Shown here in pieces: positions 19,589 through 30,392 of a stretch of 64,000 nucleotides of DNA (positions within the stretch are counted from its first letter, which is position 1; each line of letters starts with the position of its first letter). The notes beneath the pieces were generated by a model. It saw only the letters and a program-made list of their open reading frames with translations, searched no databases and was not told the DNA's origin. The stretch comes from Catenaria anguillulae PL171. Lineage: Eukaryota > Blastocladiomycota > Blastocladiomycetes > Blastocladiales > Catenariaceae. Both the position numbers and the translations under genes were made by a program. The stretch spans positions 124,001 to 188,000 of the forward strand of contig MCFL01000026.1 of NCBI GenBank assembly GCA_002102555.1, given 5' to 3'.

Positions 19589-22410
19589 ATGACCAAGAAT
19601 TCTCCAATGTCGCCTCCTCGAGCAGTCGGCCGAGGCGCACGCTACGCCAACAACAATGGCAACGCATTCTCGAAAGCCGGCCTCTCCGTTGGGGCCATCG
19701 TCGACCACATGCCAGCATGGCGCGCTCAAACGGTACCGTCATCGCCATCCACCACTGTGATGCTCAACGCGTCCTCCGCGTCTATGCAGTCGCCGATGCA
19801 GAGCACATTGGCCAGCGTCGCGGCCATTTCGCTCGTGGTACGCTTCGACAGCTTCTCGAGTGTGCTCTCCTCACTCATTCACACGGCACACCATCAACTC
19901 ACTAGGTCCTTGGTGCTGTTGCCATGTGTTCCTTCACACGCCGCCGCCGCGAGCAAGCTCTGGGTGACCCGGAGCGCCAATCAAGATCTCTTCATTCATC
20001 CCAACACCAGCAGTACCAACACCCATTGTCTCGCTACCAACCCACTGGTGCCCAACGGCCAAGTCATCGCGCCACCCTTGTTTTGTCTCCCAGCCAGTCT
20101 CAACTCGCCGCAGCCTCTCTCGCACGACCGCTGGCAACAGCGGATATTGCCAAACGGCAGTCCATTGACCCAATCTACATACTAGCCAACCAGCCAAGTC
20201 CATTGGCTATCTCTCTTGAAGCGCAGCGCGCGACAATGTCGCCCGCGCTCCGTATGCGCTTGTCGGCACGCCTGACACTGGTCACGTCGGATCATGCAGT
20301 GTCGGCCGCCACCTTCAAGGTTGCCAGTGGAGACAAGAAGCAAGCATTCTTTGATCCATCACCAGACGCAACCGAGTCGGACGACATCACGGAAACCGCA
20401 TGTGATGATGATGAAAAGGACGGCGACCAGGAAATAGACGAAGACGATCCGTATGCGCGCATGCCCGCGTCGCCAAGTACCATTCAGTCGTTTTGCTCGC
20501 CATACATTGCCCTGGACTTGGATCGATCACCATTGGTTCCCTTGGCCACGTCGCTGGCGCTCGAGTCTCAGGTCGATTTGGCAAGGGACGTATCGCAGAT
20601 CACACTTGAGAGGTACGAGCACGAGGGCGTTGCTGACGCGGCCGAGGGCGAGACGCGCGGCCCGTTGCCGTGCATGGGAGTTGTGATTAATCAAGGCAGC
20701 GAGCCAAGCTACGCAGAAAAGCGATTGACAGCACTTCATGTGCAAGCGCAACACCATCCGTTAGTTTCGTCGTCCGCATCGTCGACATCGTCTATTTCGC
20801 GGTCCAACACGAATAGCTCGGCAATGACCATAACCCCGCTCATGGCCGGGATTGGCAGTTACAGCCAAACATACGATCACAGCAACTCGGTTCCCAATCC
20901 GTATCCATCGCCTGTAGCGACAGATCGGCTGCGTCCTGCCCCGCTCGAACTGGTTCCCATGGACGACTTGACCAATTCGTCGTCTGCCACATCAATACTT
21001 GTTGTCAAGTCTCCTGCGACCAGCGTCGCTTCTGTATCTGCGATCCCATCCGCATCTTTTCCCAACGACTTGGTTCTCAACCAAATCTCGGAATCACCCT
21101 CATCTTCATCTTCAACAACCACCCTAAGCGGCACGACCTCAGCACCCAAATCGCCACACCGAACCCTTCAACAACCATCCATGCGCCCCCTCGGCACCGG
21201 CGGTTTGCGCCGCCCCAACCGCCCACGTCCACTCGCCACGCCCTCCACACTGATGACCGCCAGCACCTCGTCTCTTTACTCGCCCAACCCCTGCCCGCCA
21301 ACCCTCCCACCAGGTCTTACCCTCGCTTCATTCCCAACGCCAACCCCCACGTTCCCGGCCCACCTCCCACCGCCGCTCCCCCCTGCCCGCCTAATGTACC
21401 TCACGACCGCATGGTCTCACCTTTTCACTCGCCTGCACACGGACTGCACACTTCTGGTCCGCAAATCGCTCTCGCTCGCAACCACGCTCGGTGACCAGTC
21501 TGCGCCGCTCCCACCTCTCACATCGCCTGCTGCAAAGAAACGCCGCGCACGCCTCGTGTGCGCCGCAGCCACCGAACTTGTGTCGCGTGCAAGTGCCGTG
21601 GTCCAAGCCCTTGCCGCGGGATTTGCAGGCCATGCAGGTAGGACAAGTGGCGTTGAAGGTGCCGGGTTCGCAGCCCTGGCGAGTGCCATGGCAGGCATCA
21701 ATCTCGCGGTGCTTGCACCTCCTCCTCCGCCCCCGCCCCCGTCGACCGCAGCGTCGGCCGCGGCAAAGGCAAACGCAATGGGCGGCGTGAGCAAAGTGCA
21801 ACGCGACGCGGTTGCCGAGCAGGTCAAGGCACGTCTGGCCGAAGATCACGTCTTGTTTCATGGGATTCTGGCGCATCCCGTGCTTCGACCCATTGTGGCG
21901 GCGCTGGTTGACAAGAACAGGTTGGCGGTAGTCAGTGCGCCCATGGTTGCCTGGATGGCCGTGGCGCTGGTTCAGGTGCAGGCGGCGGTTCCGTGTGCTG
22001 CTTTGGTCCGAGCTCTAGATGGCGAATGCGTAGTGCCGTCTGCGGCGGCCAACGTGTCCAATGGCGAGGAGATCACTATGAGTCCGTATTGTGTGCGCCG
22101 GGCGTCTGGACCAGGGGCCGCATCGGGTCGCCATTCGTCGACAATGGGACAGCCCGGGGCGAGCGGCGGTGGGAATGCCATGTCGGTCGACGCGCTCGCG
22201 CGCGTCATGTATCATCAGGGTGGGAGTTTGGCGGTTGACGGCAGCGTCATGTCGCTTGTGGCATCGGCGTCGACGGCGGGTAGGACTGGGCACGTCAAGT
22301 ATATTGGAACGCTGTTTCCTGGTATTGTGGATCAGCGGTCGGGCCAAGTGCTTGCGCGGTGTCGGGTTGTGACGGATATTGAAAGAGATGATGGAGGTGG
22401 TGCGAGTTGA
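19589..22410 (+). CDS. Single-pass membrane orphan with long Ser/Pro-rich cytoplasmic region
   Basis: Two exons, 19589-19837 and 19906-22410, join in phase to about 917 residues. Splicing creates a hydrophobic segment across the junction (VAAISLVVLGAVAMCSF) followed at once by TRRRREQ. This is a textbook transmembrane helix with a stop-transfer, and it supports the intron. The N-terminal 70 residues would face outside or the lumen. The remaining ~820 residues are low complexity with acidic, Ser-rich and Pro-rich stretches. A helical Ala-rich part (about 560-745) contains a run of nine prolines after LAVLAP. No family is recognised. A receptor, wall-stress sensor or scaffold is conceivable, but the evidence is topology alone. 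The ATG at 19589 precedes another in-frame ATG at 19607. Confidence 0.6.
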
Positions 22411-23075
22411 ACTCAAACCGACTTGCCATCATATCGCTCTCATTTGTATGTTCATTGTCGTCGTACCGCCCTCCTTCCCACGTTTGCATTTTCGGTTGCA
22501 ACCGACTCTTTTCCCCAATCGCATCCTCATATCGTATTCGCACCTGTGCCATTTCAATGTTGGTTCGAACAAAACGTTTTTGCAGTCCCGTCCACACTTG
22601 AAAAATATATCGCCAGATATGTCAGCAGGCCCTCTCGTCTCTCTTTCTGATTCATTCTAACCGTTCTCATTTGCAAATGCAAACACACAACCGTCACTAC
22701 ATCAGCCTGTTCCTCAGCGCTATTTGCCGTCTCGTCAACCAACTACTCCTATCTTTGCCCTTGTTCAGGAGTACCCCTGCCTTGTTTCCGAGTCCTTGAC
22801 CAATGTCAGGAAGCGACGGCCGAGGTTAGTTGCGGTGCAGTGTGCCGCGGTACCTGATTAATGGCGGCGCACGCGCGCGACAAAATGGCTGCTGGTCTTT
22901 CACGCCATGCGAGATTCTATGTACCTGCAACATTCTTCCCCACTGATCGTTCTCCTTTCGCAATGACAAGAAGTAGCTTTGCACGATATTGAGGAAAAAA
23001 GTCTCTTGCTGAGCGAAAAACATTCAGACAAGCCACATGACAACAACGACACAAATCGATTGAGGGAAAACAAAT
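22411..23075. other. Convergent intergenic region, no gene seen
   Basis: A 665-bp stretch between convergent 3' ends. AT-richer than the coding neighbours. Short frames without similarity. Confidence 0.4.
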
Positions 23076-23881
23076 CTAACGGCTCCGACCCGACCGGTTG
23101 CCGTGGGGAGCTTGGGTTGAGTGAGTTTGCGGGACGGAAGCCACAGGTGAAGATTGACCGAGGGGCGCTTGAGATGCACCAACGACCAATGGTGCCGATA
23201 CCGCCAGGCCGTGCAATGTGCTGGCGTCCGTGGGTGGAGGCGGCACAACACCATTGGTCCCAGCTGGCGCTTGGCCACTGGCGGCAGATTCGTGGGGCGT
23301 GGCGGCGGCGAACGAGTTGGCCAGCTGGAAGATGGTGTCCTCATGCTCGATCTCGACCCAGTCAGGGATGAGCCCAATGACTGACCCGTCCATATACATG
23401 AGGTTGTCGAGTGTCGCGCTTTGGGCACGGAGCAAAGGCCCACTCACGAGCACGCGGGAGTCCGGGAAAAGCCACTGCGCTGTGCCGCGGTTCTTGAACG
23501 CCCTGTACAGACACATTGAAATGATTGTGTTGGTAAATGGGTATTGTGAATGGGTGACGATTGTACGTACCGGCCCCGATACAGCCGAACTCTCACTTCG
23601 ATGGGCTCGGGCCGGGCCAATCCTTGCACTTGCTGCTCGACTTCGACATTGAGCACCACCCGCCCGTGCTCATCCGCCGGAGCGGTTCTTGGGTTTGTGC
23701 GCAAGTGGCCGATCACAAAGAGCGTGGCTGCACCTGCTCCCGGGTTGAGGGCGGGGGAGCTCGTGACGATGACGTGGTCGCGGATCGTGAACTCATATGG
23801 TGCAAATCGGGGGTCCGATATGTGAACCCGCCGGACTTGCACAGCGTTGACGTTGATGAAGCTTCTTTGAAAGCTCGACAT
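23076..23881 (-). CDS. Small two-exon gene, possible OB-fold protein (245 aa)
   Basis: Exons 23571-23881 and 23076-23502 join in phase, with donor GTACGT and acceptor TGTACAG, giving 245 residues. The central region (about 45-130) reads like an SSB-type OB fold: ATLFVIGHLRTNPRT, then RVVLNVEVEQQVQG, EVRVRLYRGRAF and DSRVLVSGPLL. These parallel the order of an SSB's first strand, its variable loop and the final V-x-V-x-G-x-L strand. The last 80 residues are Ala/Pro/Ser-rich and probably disordered. The similarity is weak, and a retroelement-derived ORF is an alternative, since an integrase remnant lies just upstream on the same strand. The start at 23881 is the last ATG before the conserved-looking region; upstream ATGs exist in frame. 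Confidence 0.45.
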
Positions 23882-23985
23882 CGTGACCGACGTCCGCCAG
23901 TGCTTGCAGGTCAGTGGCATGGACTGACTGATCGTGTCGCGGCGGTCACCCAAGCGCGGAGCTTCCGGGAAGGCACCCAGAGTCG
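23882..23985. other. Short spacer between the OB-like gene and the integrase remnant
   Basis: About 100 bp with no clear feature. A decayed continuation of the integrase reading frame may extend here in another frame. Confidence 0.3.
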
Positions 23986-24342
23986 TTATGAACCGGGTCC
24001 CGTCGGCCTAGGGCGCTCAAAGAGAACACGCAAAAACTTGGCGACCACCTTGCCCGTTGCCTCACGTGTTGGAATGGCCTCTGCCCAATCGCTGAACCTG
24101 CATCGGGCGTCAAGAATGTACCATTTGCCTTGAGCACTTGGCATCACCACAAAGTCGCTCGCCCATTCGCGCGCGACGGGCAACACCTTGCGCGAGCCGT
24201 AGCGCAAGACCGATTCGAGCAGCCCATCTCGCTGGCACGGGTCGCAACTACGCACACTCACGACGACGTCTTGGTACATCTTGGCCCAGTCTCGGCGGCG
24301 GCGTCGTACACTGTCCAGAGATCCGAGAACAAGTGTTCCCAT
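23986..24342 (-). mobile_element. Ty3/gypsy-type integrase remnant
   Basis: One open frame of about 118 codons carries the end of an integrase zinc-binding region (DWAKMYQDVVVSVRSCDPCQ, compare the W-x-x-M-x-x-D-V-x-x-x-V-x-x-C-x-x-C-Q consensus). The start of an integrase core follows (ASDFVVMPSAQGKWYIL, then FSDWAEAIPTREATGKVV). The frame stops after FERPRPTGPGS. The conserved HxxxH half of the zinc site, the second catalytic Asp and the Glu are missing. No reverse transcriptase, protease, gag or LTRs are seen nearby, so this is a decayed fragment. It overlaps the last exon of the upstream gene in a different frame. Confidence 0.65.
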
Positions 24343-25739
24343 GCAATGAGTTGGTCGGCTTCAGCTCCATTTTGTTTGGCACGTTGCATGATTGCCGACA
24401 CGACGGACCAGTTAGTGCGGTCGCCGTTGTTCCCAACACGACAGCGATTGGCGAGTCGCTATGGATTTGACAACGGCGTATCTGTGTCAGTAACGTCTCA
24501 ATAGCAGTCAGAATGGGAGCATCGAGCATACCATGATACATGCGTGCTTGAGCCGATCCGAGGCGCTTCCACCCTTGAAGAGCTTGGCCACCTCCTTAAG
24601 AGATTTGCTTGCATCATTGACTTTCTGTGGCGTTGACGCATTTGGCGGGCATTGTCAGCAAATGAAAGATCAATACCGATGGAAAAGGAAGAAACGCAAC
24701 CGTTTTCAGTTTGTTTTTTGCGTCATCCACATTCTTGCTCGACAAGAAGGCTTTGATGCGAGCCTTGAATCGCTCTTGCTCTGGAGTCAGGTTGTCCAGG
24801 TCAACATCCCGACCGGATTGAACGTGCAGTGCAGCTGCAATCTACATACTCAATGGATGGGAATCGTGAGTTCGCTATTTCTTGAATGACACATGCTGAG
24901 TGCGAGAGACGCACCGTGTTGGTGATAACTGCACTGTTCGTCAAGTCCGTCGTCGTGACGGAGAAGAGAACGGCACCAAGCCGCTCTCGAATCATCTCCT
25001 GTGAAATGAGCATCACGCTGAGTCAGTACATGTGAGATCTTTCACGCCGTCGGCTCCAATCCACGGTCAATACCTTTTCACCTGGCTCGAGTGCGAGCAC
25101 CTGCTGGTTGAAAGCTTTTTCCATGCGGTCCAAGCGGAAGAACAATTGGCAGAGCTGCTCGTGTACGCTGGCCTGTCTGCATATGTGAGTTGAAGCTTGC
25201 ACACGGGCGAACACGGCGCTGCATACCCTCAGGAAATCGTCCGCGGACATCGCTCGGAGATCGTTGGACGACACAGAAGTTGATTGAAGACCCGCAGATG
25301 TGGTAGGGCGAGCAGGATTGGTACGAGCAGCAGCCGGGCGAAACAGTCCAACGTGACGGGCTCCAATGCACGACGGTCCCATTGACGTGATGGTTGCCTC
25401 CACGCTGGCTACTACCGTAGAAACAGTGTTTACACCGAGCGAGGCTTTGAAGCGCATGTAGCGTACGACAAGGAAAACGAGTTCTTGCCTCTTGGGGCCA
25501 ACTTCCATGAAGGTACGCCATTTGTCGAAGAAGCGAGCGACAATCAACGTTGCGCCATTGGGTGGCGCTGATGAGAGACGTGGACGAGAACCTGCCGGCG
25601 CCGGCGGACAACACTTGGCGTGCTTTTGCGGTTTGCCGAGCTTGGTGGGGACAGAAAGCTCTGGCAGCACCAGAACAGGGCCAATATCGATGGGCAAAAG
25701 AGTGACGGGCAGATTGACTTGGCGGGAAGTTGTGGGCAT
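24258..25739 (-). CDS. Six-exon orphan, helical, function unknown
   Basis: Exons 25227-25739, 25074-25172, 24915-24998, 24701-24841, 24532-24624 and 24258-24458 join to about 376 residues. All five introns are phase 0 with good splice signals, which is the main support. The second half is predicted helical and charged: FFRLDRMEKAFNQQVLALEP, NLTPEQERFKARIKAFLSSK, SKSLKEVAKLFKGG, NWSVVSAIMQRAKQNGAEA. No family is recognised. The last exon's end reads through the start of the integrase remnant in another frame, so the present C-terminus (about 20 residues) may have been created by that insertion. Exon 1 may contain a further intron. It diverges from frataxin. Confidence 0.5.
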
Positions 25740-26198
25740 GGGTGTCTTGACGGTGTGCCAGAAGCAAGCGAGAGAATTCGAGTCTGATTGCCTCGGTCAG
25801 GCTGCGGTTGCGTCTGACCGTAGAGGGCGTTTGTGGCGATCAGAAGGCGGCTGTCACGGTGGCGACAGGGGCAGAGTACAGCGGCGATGGCAAGAGAACG
25901 GACAAGTCCGGTAATGTCGGGAACGAATGCGCCGGGTGTGGTACGGAGTGTGGGCGGAGAAATATGTACATACCTCCCTGATGTATGTAATTCGATCATT
26001 GATCTCGCCAAGGCAACCGAGTTGCTGCATGTAAGGCAGCCCGTGAATGTGGATGTACGTGGACGGTATTGCCTCATCATCACGTGCGCGTGCGCGATCA
26101 TGATTCGAGAACTCGGCTTCTTGACGAGCGAGCGGTCAGCACGGATCCTCACTCTTATGATTTCTTACTCTACTCTATCCTGGGCAACGACCTTAACC
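25740..26198. other. Divergent spacer upstream of frataxin
   Basis: A 459-bp region between the orphan gene (-) and frataxin (+). The frataxin frame stays open upstream, but this part shows no targeting-peptide or conserved character. Presumed promoters of both genes. Confidence 0.4.
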
Positions 26199-26903
26199 AT
26201 GTACCGCCGACCACTCGCCCTCGCGTCCCGGGGCGCCGCCACCTTCTCGGCCGCGCCCACCTCCCGCTCAATGTCAGCCGCAAGCAGCCTTGTCTGCGTG
26301 TCTCGCACTCGACCGCTCCGGCCGCCAGGCTCTTCGGCAGCACGCCCAGCGCACAGCGTCGCCAGTCCATTGCAGCGATGGACATCAAGTCACCGCGCCC
26401 TCTTGCACACGAGCGCATCGCTCGCCAACATTCTCCCACCTCAGCGCGAGTTCACCAGGTCTGCGTCCATCGCACCCACCCGTGTTTCTGCCCTTCAAGA
26501 CAAGATGCTAATACCTTCATACTCCAACAGCTCGCTTTCCGACTCCGACTACCACCGCCACGCCGACGCCACCCTCGAGCGGCTCCTCGAGGCCCTCGAA
26601 ACCCTGGGCGACGAGATTGAGCTTGCCGGCTACGACGTGACCTACACTTCGGGCGTGCTCAACGTCAAGCTGGGCGTCCACGGCACCTATGTCTTGAACA
26701 AGCAGCCGCCAAACAAGCAAGTGTGGATGTCGAGTCCCGTGTCGGGCCCGCGCCGGTTTGATTGGTGTGAGGTGCGCAAGGTGTGGGTGGATTCAAGGCA
26801 GGACGCAAAGGTTGCGGACGAGCTGGTTGAGGTGTTGGTCAAGGAGTTGGATGAGCTTTTGGAGGTGGATTTGGACGGGTACTTGCCACCAGAAGAGCAC
26901 TAG
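26199..26903 (+). CDS. FXN/YFH1: Frataxin, mitochondrial iron-sulfur assembly factor
   Basis: A single-exon ORF of 234 residues. The first ~110 residues are Arg/Ser/Ala-rich without acidic residues (MYRRPLALASRGAATF), a mitochondrial targeting peptide. The frataxin domain covers about 120-230: a YHRHADATLERLLEALE helix with the acidic ridge, DVTYTSGVLNVKLG, then the invariant GTYVLNKQPPNKQVWMSSP, VSGPRRFDW and a C-terminal LVEVLVKELDELLEVDL helix. Frataxin activates the cysteine desulfurase complex (Nfs1-Isd11-Isu) for Fe-S cluster assembly in the matrix. Start chosen at 26199 because the targeting signal begins there; the upstream in-frame extension is uncharacteristic. Confidence 0.95.
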   Translation: MYRRPLALASRGAATFSAAPTSRSMSAASSLVCVSRTRPLRPPGSSAARPAHSVASPLQRWTSSHRALLHTSASLANILPPQREFTRSASIAPTRVSALQDKMLIPSYSNSSLSDSDYHRHADATLERLLEALETLGDEIELAGYDVTYTSGVLNVKLGVHGTYVLNKQPPNKQVWMSSPVSGPRRFDWCEVRKVWVDSRQDAKVADELVEVLVKELDELLEVDLDGYLPPEEH

Positions 26904-27124
26904 TCATTCAGCCTTACAGATTTGATACAGCTGTTGCGCATTCGATGATGCATAACGTGCAGTGGAAACGAACTGGAGGAATCAAGTCAATTGAGGTAGG
27001 TATCAAGATAAAAGAGTCAGAACAACAACAATCAGTAAACAAACACTCGGAAGACCACAACTAGATCCAAAACATGGTGATGGGAACTGCACGGCACGAT
27101 GAGATCTCGCCAAACGCTTTTCAT
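26904..27124. other. Convergent 3' spacer
   Basis: 221 bp between the stop codons of frataxin (+) and the polytopic membrane gene (-). No feature beyond expected 3' UTRs. Confidence 0.4.
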
Positions 27125-30080
27125 TCACAGAGAAATGCAAGCAGCCGCCAAATCTGCCGCTCGAACCTTGGCTCTCGAACGTCCAACCACAGGTCCAACA
27201 GCCCCCATGCGTGCAGGCGAGCATGCCACCCACAGCTTTCTCGGCGGCCACGGCCGCCCGCTCGCATCCACATGCTGCCTCGTCAACGCTCCGTCGACTC
27301 CGCCTCTACCCACGCGCGCCTTTGCTGTCGCTTCCAACGTGTCTACGTCAATCCAATCCTCGCTCTCCTGCTCGCCCACCACGCGCGTATACTCGATCCC
27401 ACGCTTTGACACTTTTCCGATCGCATACTCTGCCATCACCAACTCCCCGACGGTACCAGACGACCGCACGACCAGTTTTGCACGCACGCCATGCACCAGC
27501 TCAACCCACCACCCCTCGTGAGCACTGCCCGGCACCTTCCACCGCCACGTCCTTGCCCACTCGCCCATCGGCACACGCCCCGTGGCCGCCAACACGCTCG
27601 TGACGCCCGCCGGCGCCACCTCGGACGGTGTCACTACCAAGCTCGCAGGCGTGTCGCCCACGGGCACCACAAGGCGTTTCATGTCGAGCGTGTCGTGCAA
27701 GCACGTAGCGGGCGAATCACGCTTGGCGTCGCATTTCTTGGCCACTTGCGCGGCCAGCGGCGCTGACACGAGCATGACTGCGTCCGACGCGCCAGACACC
27801 CACACGGGTTTGGATGCATCGAGGCGCGAAAGCATCTGGGTCACGTGAGGAATCAGCCAGGTGGATTGCGGGCCGCCCACGGCATACCACAAGGTCGCTG
27901 GGCGCTGTGCTGGCGAGCTGGGCGTGGCCGAGGATGCGGAGGATGTGGCTGCGGCGTACATGGCCATGATGGCGCCCACGGGACTGGCGGCGACTTGCAC
28001 GCGCGCCAGATCAGGCACCTGCGACGACGGCAACGACCGATGCAGGGCAGACTTTGCTGCGTTGCGCGTGTCGTTGTTGGTCGCGTACACATGCCAGTCG
28101 AGCGAGTCTGCAGATTCGGTGTTGCTCGACGCAACTACGGCCGAAGCAACGGCCCATGCGCGCGCCGTCCCAAACGCGAGTGCAAGCGACGGCACGTCGG
28201 GGGCCATGATCCCGAATGCAATGTTGGCAGAGGTCACTTTGGTTGATCCAGCAGGTGCCGAGAGTGCAGGCGGAATCGTGAAAATGTCAGACGTGAGCGA
28301 CGGCGTTGGCGGAAACGATGCAGGCACAATCCACGCGTGATCCACCTCGGCCGGGTCCCACTCAGCGGCTTGCGATGAGCGGTCGGCCATGGTCGGCACA
28401 AGCACCACCCGCTGAACATTCGGGTTGGCCATGTCCTTTGCCAGCCCGTGCTTGAAGGCCATTCCCAACGCGACAAGAGCCATCGCGGCCACGGTCCACC
28501 AGGCCACGACCCGTGCCCACTTGCGTCCGCCGGATTTGCATCTACTGACACCAGACAGATCGAGCCCGACGCTCTGAGGGCGCCACAGCACCAGCCGAAT
28601 GTACATGAGCACCTGTAGGCACATGGTCGCGTAAAGCATGTTCCACGGCGACGGCGACGCGTCCAGGTGAATGTGGAAGCCGGCCGTGACGAGAATGAGC
28701 GAGGCGAAGTCGCCGACCAGGTGCAGGATTGCGCGCACGGGCAGGCGCACCGTGGCCAAAGTGCTGGACGAAAGGGCCAAGTTGAGTGGGCCGGAGGGGT
28801 CGTTGGCCGCGGCGTGCAGGGCGTGGCAAGTGAGGAGAACAAACAGCATGGGGCCATGAATGGAAAGGAGGGAGGGGAAATGGGCGTGAAGGGATTGGAT
28901 TTCCAACGTGTAGGATGAAATGAGGGCCAAGAGTGTGCATGCAACGAGGGAGGCGTTGAGGATCATGCGGGACGCATGGGATGTCGAGGAGGCTGATGGC
29001 GGGATGGTACGCGTGAATTGGGATTGCATGCGCCGAATGACGAGTGCGTGAACAGAAACAAGTGCCGTGTACATGTAGCCGCGCATCGAGAATGGGTAGA
29101 TATTGGAACTGGTAGTGATTGCAAGCAAAAGAGAAACGCCGAGCGTGGCAGTCCCTGGTAGCAATTGAATGCCGGTGAAGAAGGCCTGACAAGAGCATGA
29201 AAGAGTGTAAGCATGTCTGTTGGGGATGAATGGAATGAAAAAAATGGAGTAAACGCACCTGACCCATAAGAAAGGCCAGCAAGTCTCCCGACTCGATCGA
29301 ACTCACAGTCACTGATAATTCCCACGCAATCAGCAGTCCGACCACAACTACCGACGCAACCGGCGACTTGGCCAACTTTTTCGTCATCTTGACCAACACA
29401 GCCTCCAACGTTGTCCCCTCCGGCATGTCTTTTGCCGGTCCAGCACTGCGCTCTGCATTGAATGTCGGCAGCAACGGTGTCGCAGGCTCTCCGCTGAGCA
29501 AGTCGCCATCTGTCTTGTCCAAGTCCGACCGTGGCTCTCCAAAAAGCATGTCGTCCAACGTTAACCCGCGATCGCCGTCATTGAACAGGCAACTCTTTGC
29601 CGCCATGCTTGCAGCCGCCCCAATGGCTTGCGCCATGGCCATGAATCCAGCCATCAGGTTCGTGACTCCCTGTCCAATCGCAACGTTTGACCCAGGATTC
29701 ACGAGCGCATACAATGCTGCTGTTGCCACGGCCGTGATCAGCGTCGTCGCCAACCGGCCCGCATGATCGCAAACAAAGGCAAATGCTTGCGACGCCCAAG
29801 AGTCAAACACAGAGTCGTCGTCGCCAGTCCCCGAGTCGTATTCAAAGATTGTTCCGCCGACGGCGTGACCGCGGCCGGCGTGGTGGCCATAGGTTCTGCG
29901 CATTGTGCGACGCGTCGACCTGGTGGTTGCGGCGGTGGCAGCTTCGGATGCATGTCGCGGGCGGGGTGCCGTGTCGGAGTTGAAGAGCGAGGGCTGCGGA
30001 TGGGAGAATGTGGGCGAATTTGGAGTGGGTGGGACGAGCGCCGAGGCAGCTCGGCGCCGTGGAAGTTGGGTTGGGTGCAT
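27125..30080 (-). CDS. Polytopic membrane protein with possible degenerate Fringe-like glycosyltransferase domain
   Basis: Exons 29259-30080 and 27125-29185 join in phase (donor GTGCGT, acceptor TTGTCAG) to about 960 residues. After a basic Ser/Thr-rich N-terminus come about eight hydrophobic helices (roughly residues 95-480), for example VASVVVVGLLIAWELSVTV, ASLVACTLLALISSY and VVAWWTVAAMALVALGMAF. The C-terminal half has a weak layout like GT31/Fringe enzymes: TSANIAFGIMAPDVPSLALA, a DWHVYATNNDTRNA strand, then WLIPHVTQMLSRLDASKPVW and two late cysteines. The metal-binding D-x-D position reads VGGPQST and the G-G-A-G position reads SGASDAV, so it would be inactive. This domain call is a tentative inference. 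Start placed at 30080; an in-frame upstream ATG at 30161 is possible. Confidence 0.55.
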
Positions 30081-30392
30081 GGTTCGCGTGAAGTGTTGGT
30101 GCGTGTTGGCCGATGTCTGAGTGTTTGAGCGGATCAATGGGTGCAGATTGACATGAAACACATGGGGGAATGAAATGCTTCAAGTAAGGCGGATATGCCT
30201 GTTAAAATGAGCTTTGCTGTGCCTCACCAATGACTTTGAAATCGCTCTCGTGTCTATAGCCTAGATCACGGGCCAATTCCAAGCGGTGGCCGATCAGAGT
30301 TGGATCGACAGGCAACAAAGAGGTCACCCAACATTTCCCACCAAACGAGCATGTACATACTGTATTAGCAACACATGGCTTACACCGCGGCG
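30081..30392. other. Spacer between two minus-strand genes
   Basis: 312 bp that hold the 3' flank of the GTPase gene and the promoter of the membrane-protein gene. No specific element recognised. Confidence 0.4.

Noticed and set aside
28542-29258. Continuation of exon 1 of the membrane-protein gene as one 539-codon frame
   Set aside because: A GTGCGT donor at 29258 and acceptor at 29186 keep hydrophobic, helix-rich coding in the other frame; read-through sequence is low quality.
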